64,000 nt of DNA from Macrocybe gigantea (Eukaryota > Basidiomycota > Agaricomycetes > Agaricales > Callistosporiaceae), in assembly GCA_011319805.1 (NCBI GenBank), contig SJRY01000228.1, positions 1-64,000 of the forward strand. Direction: 5' to 3'. Positions 12,225-22,900 of this stretch are shown here, in pieces. Numbering within the stretch: the stretch's first letter is position 1; every line of letters starts with the position of its first letter. The notes beneath the pieces were generated by a model, which was not told where the DNA came from, ran no database searches, and saw only the letters and a program-made list of their open reading frames with translations. The position numbers and the translations under genes are program-made.

Positions 12225-13799
12225 ATGGGATTCCTGGCATGCCACCCCGGGCCAAACTCATGCGTGGTGTTAAAGGTCTCAACGTATTCTTTCTTTCGAC
12301 TCTGCTGTGAGTGTCACTCGTTTGGTTGTTCTCAAAGTGCTCTTACCTTCATACAAGTGCCTGGAGATGCATTTTGCCATCTCTGGCTTTACGAGATCTC
12401 AAATCTTCGGCTGTCTTTGATACAGACGTCTCAGTTATTTTTCCTGTCTCATGGGTTCCAGAGGAAGGAGATCCTGAGCGACTGACATTGAAATTTTTCG
12501 TTGATGGGCGTATTTTGGACACACTGACCGGTATATCGACCGCGCAAGGTCAATTTGCTTATTCCATCGACGATGTCGCCTTTGAAGACGTCACAGGGCT
12601 TCAAATCCAGAAGTAAGCAAGTCGTTCGTATGCTATGCATTACATCTAATCGATTCGAAACAGCATCACGGACATTCTTCAATATGAGATCGACTTGCAG
12701 GCCTTAAGTTTCTCGTCCGTTGCTCGAAACTCTGTTTTTTTTTGGTTCTTCAAGGCTAACTTTGTAGCTGCGCTCAATTTATTAGGGACAATCAGCTTCT
12801 CGCAACGTATACCATCAATGAAGGCGCACCGACTCAGGGTGATGAGATGTCTGTCGGTCTATAAAATATCTCTGGGATATGGCACTTATGGAACCAATTG
12901 TATGTAGTACATCGGGCATCATAACGCAGACTAGCCCGCACACCACATCAACTAAGTCTGCAAAAACCCCACTTCCTGCCACGAGTTCGATCTCGGCCAA
13001 ACCCTTATCCAAATCCCAGTTCCAGGCGTCTCGAACTCGTACAAACAACATTCTAGTTTCATCCGATTCCGGAATACTACCACTTCATCCTCCGAAACAA
13101 TTCGCAATGGTATCTCCGTAGCCCCCCTCGGCTCTTCTCAAACCAGTTTACAGAGCACAGAGCCTTCGTCCACTGATTCCTCGGTGGATCCCACCCAATC
13201 TTCCAGTGCACTCTCCACACGTACTACAGTCGCATGGCCCTGTATGCGCTGCGTCATATTGGGGTCATTCTTGATATGCATGCTATCGTCCTGAGCCGGA
13301 GGTCAGAAATCCATGGTGGTGCGTCTGATGTGCTCGCTAACGAGACTCTCAAGCTATATCCAACTATTAAGAATTATGTGGGTGGTTGTCAATTTCCCTT
13401 CCGTCTGATGTTCTGGTTGATAACTCTTTCGATAGTGGCATGTGGAGACCGAGTTTGATACAACCTGCCAGCTGATAATGCCCCAAGATCCGAATCTCAT
13501 CTCGGAATATGATACTTATTGTCGAAGAGCGGAAAGACGCAGACAACCGGCATCACCCAATCGCTGTGAGAGTTAGTAACCGAAGTCGATATCTCATTGA
13601 ACAGTGTACGGTAACGCAGCACCCCAACATGATCCAATGCTCGAAGACTTTTGCCAGGGCATGCTATTTTACTCACGTCTTGTGTGATCAGCAACAGCTG
13701 ATATTCAAGATCTTGATGTTTCTCAGCCCAGCATCATGTTGGGAAGGGTACTGAAAAGGACCTCCGTTGATGAATTGGTGCGCAACGGTAATTTCTCAT
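12225..13799 (+). pseudogene. Decayed membrane family gene (member b), cut by the retroelement insertion
   Basis: The ectodomain core is readable at about 12420-12615: FPVSWVPEEGDPERLTLKFF, then a beta-rich stretch ending EDVTGLQIQ. It is the same W-x-x-x-DP pattern as in members c, d, h and i. A Ser/Thr-rich stalk follows (about 12900-13220, two frames) and then a hydrophobic segment near 13240-13290 (VILGSFLICMLSS). Several frame changes and stops interrupt it, and no PPxY tail is found before the outer retroelement begins at about 13800. The tail could have been displaced to beyond 25117, but no matching sequence was recognised there. I read it as a pseudogene. Confidence 0.45.
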
Positions 13800-13919
13800 C
13801 TTCGCGTTTTCCTAGTGAGCGTGTCGCGCTGAGCGAGAAGAGGATATGGCGAGGTGGGGAAAGCTTTAGCTTTCCGGCTCCGCCTAGGAAAGCCAGTGGG
13901 GAGGCGGGATGCGCTGCGT
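13800..13919 (-). repeat. B2 repeat of the outer element
   Basis: Matches 19769-19889 except for one G in a G run. It contains two inverted repeats: GGAAAGCT..AGCTTTCC with a two-base loop, and TTTCCTAG..CTAGGAAA spanning the first. It forms the 3' end of the outer element on its coding strand. Confidence 0.85.
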
Positions 13920-14010
13920 GAGGGCGGGCGGGCCTCTCGCAGTGCTACGCTGCTTTCCTGGGAAGGAGCCCAACTGAAGTTTCTGCTGCGAGAAGGGAGC
14001 GGAGGGCGGG

Positions 14011-14124
14011 TGAATGACGAGGACGAGAGGTCTGAGCTAGAGAGAGTAGCGGACGCAGGCGACAGTCGTGAAGCAAGAGACGACTGTCTCACGCCCTGCG
14101 TCCACGCGAAGACCTCATTCTAGT
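14011..14124 (-). repeat. Inner part of the A2 repeat, outer element
   Basis: Identical to 24968-25081 base by base as far as I compared. It holds an inverted repeat GACAGTCGT..ACGACTGTC with a ten-base loop. The rest of A2 lies at 19734-19768 beyond the nested element. Confidence 0.85.
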
Positions 14125-14257
14125 TCTTTGCTGGGATGCGTGTGTAGACTAGAGTGGAACTGTGAAAAGATCAGAACTGAGTGCAAGGGCAGTGTGGGGG
14201 AGCCGGAAGGCTCACGGACTGACAAGTGCCCGAAAGGAGGACCGAGACGAGCTGCGC
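14125..14257 (-). repeat. B2 repeat of the inner element
   Basis: Same sequence as 14493-14626 apart from one extra G in the G run of the latter. It marks the 3' end of the inner element. Confidence 0.87.
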
Positions 14258-14352
14258 AGGGCGGGATGGGTAGCTCGTCGGTGGCTCCTCACGGAGGAGC
14301 GGAGCGCACTTGCCGAGTCAGGTGCGCGAGACGAGAGGAGAGGTGGGCGGGT

Positions 14353-14492
14353 GCGAAAGAGAGACTACGGACGAGTGCGACGTAGGAGTAGGTGAGGGGG
14401 GAGCAGGGAGAGGCAAAGCTTATGTCATCCCTGCTCCCCTACAAAGACATCAGTCTACCCTCGCTCATGCCTCACTCGCTCTAGACTACCAA
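14353..14492 (-). repeat. A2 repeat of the inner element
   Basis: Same sequence as A1 at 19595-19733 with one extra G. It contains an 11-base inverted repeat (GGGAGCAGGGA..TCCCTGCTCCC) that could form a hairpin. Confidence 0.87.
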
Positions 14493-14626
14493 TCTTTGCT
14501 GGGATGCGTGTGTAGACTAGAGTGGAACTGTGAAAAGATCAGAACTGAGTGCAAGGGCAGTGTGGGGGGAGCCGGAAGGCTCACGGACTGACAAGTGCCC
14601 GAAAGGAGGACCGAGACGAGCTGCGC
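14493..14626 (-). repeat. B1 repeat of the inner element
   Basis: Directly abuts A2 at 14492/14493. Together they reproduce the predicted circle joint. It is a direct repeat of 14125-14257. Confidence 0.87.
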
Positions 14627-14725
14627 TACCCAGAATGTAGATGCGAAGCGGCGCGGCGAGATCGTCTCGGTACCCACACTGTAGACGCGGAGAGGCTGCA
14701 TAAGGCATCATACATGAAGGATTGT

Positions 14726-17700
14726 CTAAGGGATGGTATCGGACTGCACTAAAGAGGCAACAGAAAGATGAATCTCGGGGTTAGCTTGTAAATATGGAGC
14801 AAGGATCTGGGCATGTCTACGCAGGTATAGAAGAAAGGCATCACTGGACCAACGTCCCATGACTTTCATGACCTCGAAGGGGGTCTGACGAAGCAAATAC
14901 TCCAAGGTGGCACCGATGCGAATGCTGTGTCCTTGAAAGCCTTTCTCTCCGAGGGAAGATCCGCGGCTCTCACTGCCTCCCTGATTCTGGATAAGAAAAT
15001 GGCCTTGGAGAGTGGGCGCCTGGGTTTGCCTGGAATGGAATGTACAAAAAGGTGCTCTCCGGGCAAGGGATTGTTGACCTGGAGATGGTTGTCGAGAGCT
15101 GCTTGGGGATCAGATGGACCTGCCTGCGAACTCCAGAATACCTCCTCACCCTCTGGTTTGGTCTTTGTTCTGGGCAGGCGTAGTACGGTGACAGTGAGGC
15201 CCTGGCGTGACTGCTGGAAGGAGAGATTGCTGCGAGTGATGTGTATGCTAGGATTGAAAGCTTGAAGCGATGGCGTGGTGAACTCGCCGAGGCGGGCAGT
15301 GGCATAGAATGCTGTGGTAAGACAGGCGAATGTGGCGGCATCGAGGGGGTTGGATAGGTTCAAGTGCTGGTAAATGGCAATGATGTGGCTAACAAGGAGT
15401 GGCTCACGCTTCTTGCGCTTTGAGTTGGGAGGGGCAATTCGTTGGGCAGCTTGCATTAGAGCCGCCATTTCAGCCTGATTGGGTTGCCATGGGATGCGAT
15501 GCAGAGTGTGCCAGGCAGACAGGCCCGACACATAGTTGGTGATCGTGGAGGGGAGAACAGACCTGCAAGACTGGCGGTAAAGGCAGAGATGAGGTCTGCT
15601 GAGGCTGGGGCCCGGGAATCCTCGGGAATGCTACGCTTGTCACAGAAGACGTGGAAGTGGAGGAGGCCAGAACCATACGTTTCCAGCGTGGAAGGGGCCC
15701 AGGAGTGGTTGAGGATTTGAAGAACTCGCTCCACATCCTCGTCTGAAAGCTCTTCGGTGAGAGTGGGGGCAGCTGCGGGTTTCCAAAGACGTAGGCGATC
15801 TTTGGCTGTACAATGGGGACGTAGTGGGGATGGCATTGGGGTGAGATGGGTGGGGTATGAGAGTGTTGCTCGAACCGGGGTGACAGTGTGAGAAGAGGTT
15901 GTGAGGGCATCAATCGGGGGACTAGAACATGGAGTGGCGGAGGAAATCCTCGTCGGGAGAGAAAGTGTCAGGGGTGGAAGGGTCATGGGGAGGGACTGGC
16001 TTGGGGAGAGGGGTTGGAGCCCATCCCTGTGCAATGCGAAGTCGCTCACTTGCTTGGAGAGGCTCATTGAAATCGACGATGAGGGATGAGAGCTCTGGGC
16101 GGATACTGACCCTCGGGAGGAGATGATGTTCAGGGGGATAGATGCCGCGAGATGGGGCATCCGCTGGGTTGAGCTTGCTCGGGACATATCTCGTGATGAA
16201 AGAACGGTTGTAACGGCGCGTGTAGCCGTGGACAATACGGAAGATGGAATTCGTTGCCTTGTTGTGGCTGCGTCCGTTCCACCATCCTTCGACGACACCT
16301 CTGTTGTCGCCCCAGACTCGGATGACATCGCCTGGGTCCGTGAGATCGATAAGGGCAAGAACGAGAAATTCAAAACCTATGGCTTCTGCCCACTGAATAT
16401 CCCGGCCGTCGTTGGCCCAATGCGGTAGAAGGCGCCAAGCACGCCAACGATTGCCTACAACAATTGCGATGCCGACACCAGAGCTGGCGTCAGAGTATGC
16501 TTCAAGGTCGAGAATGAAAGTGGATCCGGGTACTGGGCGTGATAAGTCAGGGCCACTGAGGGTGCGGCTCCACCACTCAAGTTCCACGGCAACTTCTGAG
16601 GGTGCGTGGTGCCGGGCAAAGGGTTCTGGAAGGTGGGAAGCATGTCCTCAAGGCCTGTCAGGTACGCGCGGCCATCAGGCCGAATGAGTGAGGCATGCAG
16701 CAGCTTGCCATATATGCTCTGGACATCCTGGAGAGAGTGAGTGCGATGGCCGCACCAATCATCAATGGCAGCCAGGTATTTGGCGACTTTGCTGGAGGCG
16801 AGCGACACCGTTTTGCTGCTGAGGTCCCACGAGAAGCCTAGGTAGATGACGGAGTCACTGAATGGCACTGTTTTGTCCGGCTGCCATGGAATACCTAGGA
16901 CCTGAGAGATGCGATCAATATCCTGATCGCTAAAGGAGAAGGTCTGATCAGCCAATGACCGGGGTGATACATGGGAGAGGTTCTGGATGGGCAACTTGCA
17001 TCCTCATCGAATTCAGCAGAGGCTCCTGAAGGGAGCGCGAAACCACGGTACCAGAGGCGTCCCCCACGTCGGAGCTGGTTCCCATTCGTGCGGATGACCT
17101 GGTGCCATCCCAGGCGCATGCGGTTGTACTCCGGCAGGTGCTCCGTGCGGATTCTGAAGAAAATGAAGTCATCTACCCATTTCGACAGTGGTCCGAGTCC
17201 CTCCAACCGGAAGATGTCAGCCGCAGCATCACCCAGGTGACCGAAAACACCGCCAGCTGAGGCTAGGCCGAAATTGTTGTTCGTGTTGATGGCGAATTGA
17301 TCATCGCCCGCTAAACGTACCACGAGACCAGGCCACTGGTCTGGTTTCACCGGGATGGTGCGATAAGCCTCAGAGATATCGCGCACTGAGGCTTGGGAGC
17401 CTGGTGGAAGAAAAAACATGGTCTGACATATTGTGGAAAAGGTACCCCAGGTGCAGGGGTAAAGGTGTGAATCAATAGAATAGTTAATTGAGTAGACAGG
17501 ATTGCCTGGAGCGAAGTATGGGAAAGAAAAATTATGAACTGCACGGTACTTGTTGGGTTTGGCAGGCTTGGGAATGAGGGAAAGTGGGGAAGACTGGAAA
17601 GGACCGATTAGAAGCTCGACCTCGGAGCTGGAGAGAGGGCCTATGTAGCGGCGACATGCGAACTCATGATTAATGATTTGTAAGTAAGCATCGGAGAAGG

Positions 17701-18085
17701 TATGTATCGAAGAGTCATTAGGGGGAGCGTACGTGTCATATATACGTCGAATGCCCACGTCGAAGCCGTGGCGCAAATCGTTGACTAGCGTGGGATATTT
17801 GGAAAGGAGGTGATGCATAGAGAGGAGGCGCTGCCAGCCCTCCGGGGAATACGGGGTGTTAGGCGCGAGCTTTCTCTGCTCGAGGGCAATCTTGAGCGCC
17901 GTGGTCCGGCTTGCCGCAGCCGGAGCATTCGTGGATGTGTCCGGCGTCCTGGCAGCCCTTTCGACCGTTCCAATTGGAGCAAAGGACCAGGCCGTCGGGG
18001 TTGATGAGTCTTCCGCGCTCGTTCTTCCGGCATCTGGCCTTGCATCCGTCGAAGAAGAAGGGTGCTCTGCACCGGTTGGTGTCAT
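14726..18085 (-). pseudogene. pol of the inner retroelement: RT - RNase H - tyrosine recombinase, frame-broken
   Basis: RT motifs include DISEAYRTIPV, NFGLASAGGVFG and the active-site WVDDFIFF. RNase H has YSDASSGVGIAI, WAEAIGFE, WGDN and NPADAPSRG. The recombinase has ATARLGEFT (first Arg), then GHSIRIGATLEYLL (His-x-x-Arg) and MGRWSSDAFLLYLR. Compared with the outer copy, the frame changes near 17000, 16585, 15530 and 14950. The reading frame ends at TAG 14726-14728. The first about 230 bases overlap the zinc-knuckle frame. Since the terminal repeats are about 99% alike, so many breaks are surprising; either they are sequence errors or the copy was already defective and was moved in trans. 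Confidence 0.82.
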
Positions 18086-18321
18086 GCGCGTGACGCCCCA
18101 GGCAGAGGGTGCAAACCGAGAGGGAGGTGTCGTTAGGGAGGGAGGAGGACGATTTGGACGAAACCGAAGAAGATCTGGACGACGTGGGGGTGGTCCGGGC
18201 AGGTGACTTCGAGCGATCTCGGCTCAATGGGACTCGACCTTGGGCGGGATTGTCGCTACGGCCCCGGGACGAGCGAGTGGTGGCGAAGGCCTCCCTGGCG
18301 GAGCGCATGCTGGCTGTATAA
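17859..18321 (-). CDS. Zinc-knuckle (nucleocapsid-like) exon of the inner retroelement
   Basis: It ends with a CCHC knuckle (CSGCGKPDHGAQDCPRA) after a CTLCLGRHAHDTNRCRAPFF zinc-binding stretch, with an Arg/Ser-rich N-terminus (STRSSRGRSDNP type). A splice acceptor (ATTATACAG) lies directly upstream at about 18322, suggesting it is joined to the Gag-like exon by splicing. It overlaps the pol frame by about 230 bases in another frame, as in the outer copy, so pol may be made by frameshifting or a separate start. It likely binds element RNA. Confidence 0.65.
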
Positions 18322-18659
18322 TAAATAGGGAGTATGAGAAAACGGAAGCCGTGGTGGGAAGAGGCGAGGGAGAGGACGGAGAGCCGATGGGTCAGAGCAT
18401 TCCCATGGGGAAGGGAAGGGTGGCCGCGTGCGGGTGGTTGATGCGAGCCGTGGCAGGTGAAAGCGGTGAGGGGCAGGGTTAGAGACCCGACGCGAAGCAG
18501 ATGCAGTGCGGGGGAGTGTGATTCGATGCGAAGCGAAGCGGGAAGAGGTGAAGCGAAGCGAAGCGGAGAAGCGGAGGGGGAAGACGGAGAGGAGGGGGGG
18601 AAAGGCGGAAAGTGATCAGCAAAGGGCCGGGACAAAACGGGGAGGGGCGGAGGTACTGA

Positions 18660-19555
18660 CCGATTTCTTCCAATTGAGCTTCATGGATCACCTGGCGGTA
18701 GTATTCGTCCAAACGGTGTCGTTAATGCGCGCGATGTTCCAAGCCTTGCCCGGCTTCTTGAGCTGTACGTGCCAATCGAAACGGACGTGAGCTTGATATC
18801 GGAGGAGGGCCTTCTCGCCATGAGGCCGGTGGCGATAAGGGTGCAGTTCAAGGCCGAAGAAGAACTCCGTGAGCGCGTCGATGTTGGCTTTCGGCCAATC
18901 CGTGTTTTGAAGGCACGCCAGATACAGGGCGCGCGCTACGCCGAATTGCTGCCATGTGAGGTTCTCGTCCGGGACGACGTTGCGCGAGGCCCGAACGGAG
19001 GAGACGGGGCGAAGGGCAAGGCCGGCCCCTTTCTTGGTGACAGAGAGGGTGTCATCGTCCGTGGAGAGGGCTTGGGCTCGAGCCTCGCTGCAGCCCTCGT
19101 TTGTGAAGTAATGGAGCTCGACGTACGCACCTTGCGCTAACTTGTTCAGCGCATAAAGGGAAGGAGTCGGGAGGGAGTGGTCCGGTGCGCTCGCGTTGGG
19201 TCGAACGCGCCCATCTTGGCCGCAGAGTTGAGTTCCGTGCCCCGACGGTGTCGAGCCGCAGGGGGTCCTGGCGGTTGGCATTGGTTTCGTCGACGCGCCG
19301 CCTTTCTTCGGCCTCCTCAGCGCGCCGTCGTTCCTCGGCCTCCTCCAGTGCGCGGCGATCCTGCTCCTCCCTCTGCCTACCTTCTTCTTGGTGTTGTTGC
19401 CAGCGCGCGATGTTAGCAGTGTGTTGGATTTGCCATAATTCTTGGATCGACGCGAGAGCAGCCTCTTCAGTCATACCGCGGTCGATGAAACGCTGGCGGG
19501 TCTCGGCGTAGGCATCCACGGTGAAATCCGGCATGACCTCCCTGCTGGGGTCCAT
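18660..19555 (-). pseudogene. Gag-like ORF of the inner retroelement, frame-broken
   Basis: Starts MDPSREVMPDF, with a long Glu/Arg helix (EEAEERRRAEEAEERRR). The second half, in another frame, reads LNKLAQGAYVELHYFTNEG, then NLTWQQFGVARALYLACLQN and EKALLRYQAHVRFDWHVQ. This is related to the outer element's ORF1 (YVELWYFTREG; RLSWEQFSFARQQFLKHIR; DEILLLYQARARDTWHQ). Frame changes occur near 19200 and 18720. The exon seems to end at a GT donor near 18660. Family role: structural protein of the element's particle; this is inferred from position. Confidence 0.65.
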
Positions 19556-19594
19556 GTCCGACTCGAAGAGAGGGGAAAAGGAATGGAATTGGGA

Positions 19595-19733
19595 GCGAAA
19601 GAGAGACTACGGACGAGTGCGACGTAGGAGTAGGTGAGGGGGAGCAGGGAGAGGCAAAGCTTATGTCATCCCTGCTCCCCTACAAAGACATCAGTCTACC
19701 CTCGCTCATGCCTCACTCGCTCTAGACTACCAA
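19595..19733 (-). repeat. A1 repeat of the inner element
   Basis: Forms the 5' end of the inner element on its coding strand. It is a direct repeat of 14353-14492 and includes the 11-base hairpin arms. Confidence 0.87.
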
Positions 19734-19768
19734 ACTTAGTCATGCTTCCTATGTAATAGACTATCCAT
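19734..19768 (-). repeat. Outer part of the A2 repeat, outer element
   Basis: 35 bases identical to 25082-25116. Separated from the rest of A2 (14011-14124) by the nested element. Confidence 0.88.
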
Positions 19769-19889
19769 CTTCGCGTTTTCCTAGTGAGCGTGTCGCGCTG
19801 AGCGAGAAGAGGATATGGCGAGGTGGGGGAAAGCTTTAGCTTTCCGGCTCCGCCTAGGAAAGCCAGTGGGGAGGCGGGATGCGCTGCGT
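19769..19889 (-). repeat. B1 repeat of the outer element
   Basis: Direct repeat of 13800-13919 with one extra G. It directly abuts A2 at 19768/19769, giving the circle-joint sequence of the outer element. Confidence 0.87.
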
Positions 19890-19986
19890 TCCCCAACTGA
19901 ACAGGAGGCTACGACGCGACGAGCGGATCTCGGCTCCCAAATCTGCAGGAGTAGGCGGAGTGTGTCCATGTAACGATTTTTCTAAT

Positions 19987-22900
19987 CTATGACAGGGTGT
20001 GGTGTGATGTGGGTGGTCCACTAGCCTCTGTGCTGTGAATTAAGGTGGCTACTGTGCGATGTATCTGAGGCAACGCTTGTAAGTATGGTGCCATAATCTG
20101 CGCGTGCTTGCGCAAGTATCGTAAAAAGGCATCACTAGACCATCGCCCAATGACCTTTACCGTGTCTAGCGGGACCCCTCGCAGGAGGTATTCCAGGGTT
20201 GCTCCTATTCGGATTCCATGGCCCGGGATGTGGGGGATGCCTGCGTCCCGCTCAGCTTTGGCAATACGCTCCAGGAAGGCTTTCTTGGTGAGTGGGCGCC
20301 GTGGATGGCCCTGTGGGTGTCGATATGCGAATAGGTGTTCATTGGGCATGGGTGCATTTATTTCCAGGTGATTCTTTAAGGCCTCGTCCGGATCCAGTGG
20401 GTGCTGCTGGTGACTCCAGTATACATCCTGGCCTCGGATCGCTGTCTTGGTGCGTGGAAGGTGCAGAACTGTCACCCTGAGGTTTTCTTGTGTCTGGTCA
20501 TAGCGGAGATCAGATGGCTTTATGTGGACGGTCGGGTTATATTTCTTGAGTGACGGTACCGTGAATTCTCCCAAACGCGCCGCGGTGAAGAAGGATGTCA
20601 GGAGGCATGCAAAGACGGCCGTGTCGAAGGGAGAGGATAAGTCCAGCTGTGACCTGATGGCTGTCATGGATGCGATTGTGTATGGTTGCCTTTGCAGTCA
20701 TTTGGTGTTTGCAGGTGCCACGCGCTCCGCTGCCTTGAGGATCATGTCCATTTCGTTCGCATTGATGTTCCATTGGACACCGTGGAGTATGTGCCATGCG
20801 CGAAGGCCACAGACATAGTTCTTTATTGTCGAGCTGGCATATATGCCTGCCATCCCAGCTGCGAAGGCCGCCAACAAGAGTGGTTCAACAGGTGCTCGTC
20901 GCTCCTCCGAGACATTCCGTTTGTCACAGAAGACGTGGAAAACCAGCAGGCCTGCCCCATATGATTCTAACGTGCTGCCTGCCCAAGCTTCTGCCATTGT
21001 TTCGAAGACCCTGCGCACATCTTCTTCTGAGAGTTCAGAGGTGGCAGCCTGGTGACTGCGTTGACTGCTTGTCGGTCTCCACAACCGTAGGCGTTCTGAG
21101 GCATGGCAGTGGGGTCGAAGCGGGGATTCTTTGAGCTGTAAATGTTGGGGATAAGGGGGGGTTGTGTGGCGCTTCACACTCTGTGTGTTTGTATGGTTTT
21201 GAGGTTGTCAATCCTCTCTGGGGGCATGTGCAGCCTGGTAGAGATGGATTTCGAGTTCGTCATCGTCGTACTCGTCTTGTGGCTCGTTTTGAGGGCTGGG
21301 CTCAGGTGGTTTTGGCTTGGCTTCTGGGTAACGGCCACTCCGTCGAAGTGCCATTTCTTTATCTGAAAATGGTTGATCGAAGTATGCGAGGAAAGGTTGT
21401 ACTGCTGAGGGGACCTCAATAAGTTGCAAACGTGCAGAGGGAGGGGGGTAATGGCCCCGCGAAGGGCCATCTGCTGGGTTTTCTTTGCTTGGGACGTATC
21501 TTGTGGTGAAATCGCATTGTGCATCATGAGCGATGATGTGTATGCGCTGAAAGACTTCATTGACTGCCTTATTGCGACTCCTTCCTTTCCACCAGCCTTC
21601 CGTGACGACTCAATTGTCCCCGTAAATGACGAAAGTGTCTTCCGCCTGGGCTTGTGTTGCAATGTATAAGGTGAGTAACTCGAAGCCCACTGCCTCCGCC
21701 CAGGCAATGTCCCGTCCGTCGCACTTCCAGCCTGGCAAGAGACGCCATGCTTGCCATCGGTCCCCAATGACAATACCAATCCCGATCTCTGAGCTGGCAT
21801 CAGAGAAGGCTTGTCGGTCTATTACTGTTCTTGGTCCTGGTATGCTTCTCGTTATGCGGGAGGATGATAATGTCCCTATCCACCAGTCAAGGTCGTTTGG
21901 AGTCTGTTTAGGTGGAGTTCTGGGTTTGAACGGTTCCTTGGCTCCGGTGCTCAGCATTGTTTCCAAATTCGTGAGGTAAGCCCGTCCTTCCGGAATCACT
22001 TGGGCTGCATGTAATAACTTGCCGTATAGGCTCTGTACGTCTGCCAGGGTGTGGCATCACTTCTTCTTCCATTCCTCAATTGCTGCCAGATATTTCTGCC
22101 TCTTGTTAGGGGCGATTGACACCCTTTTGTTCTCCATGTCCCACAGGAAACCCAGAAAGAGTACAATGACATCAAAAGGGGTTGTTTTGTTTGGTTCCCA
22201 TGGAATCCCCAGTGCCTGGGATATTTCTTCTATGTCTTGCTCGGAGTAGCAATAAATGTCCTCTGTGCCCTTATTCAATTTCTCTTTTCTCAGGTCCTTG
22301 AGTGGAAAGGACATGTTGTCATCGAAAACAGCCGGTTTTTGAAAAGGCATTGCTGTTCCTTCATACCATATTCGGCCACCCTTGTGTTGTCGTCCCCCTT
22401 GGGCCCTAATCTCACGCTGCCATTGTTCGCGTTTGGTATTGTAGTCCGCTAGGTGTTTTCGCGGGATCCTGAAGAATAAGTGGTCATCTACCCATTTGGA
22501 AATTGGACCAATTCCTTTCGCGCGCATTATTTCTATTCCGGCATCGCTAACACGCCCATACACTCCTCCTGCCGAGGCCAAGCCGAAGTCATTGCAGGTG
22601 TTAATGGCGAACTGGTCTTGGCCTGGTAACCTCACTACCAGCCCCGGCCATTGGCTTGACTTTATGGGGATGGTGCGGTATGCCTCTTTGACATCTCGTG
22701 TGGCTGCCTGTGATCTAGGGGGTAGGTAATATATGATGTTGCATATTGTTGCGAATGTGCCCCACAGGCAAGCATAAACATTAGCATCGATTGTATAGTT
22801 TATAGAGCAGATTCTATCAATGGGGTTATATGGATATGAAAAATTGTGAACGGCGTGGAATTTTCCCGGTTTACCCGACTTGGGGATGAGGGCAATTGGA

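Larger units (their letters stand above)
14125..19733 (-). mobile_element. Inner tyrosine-recombinase retrotransposon (Ngaro-like), nested in A2 of the outer element
   Basis: A1 is 19595-19733, B1 14493-14626, A2 14353-14492 and B2 14125-14257, with open frames on the minus strand between A1 and B1. A copies differ by one G, as do B copies. The B1|A2 border (plus strand ..CTACCAA|TCTTTGCTGG..) is exactly the joint expected if the two ends of the element were fused in a circle. Removing 14125-19733 rejoins CATTCTAGT to ACTTAGTCATG, which is the uninterrupted sequence seen in the outer element's A1 at about 25073-25091. So the element landed there with no duplication or loss. Confidence 0.88.

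Noticed and set aside
16895..18206. Long plus-strand frames across the retroelements
   Set aside because: All are shadows of the minus-strand RT, RNase H and recombinase frames, which carry the motifs.
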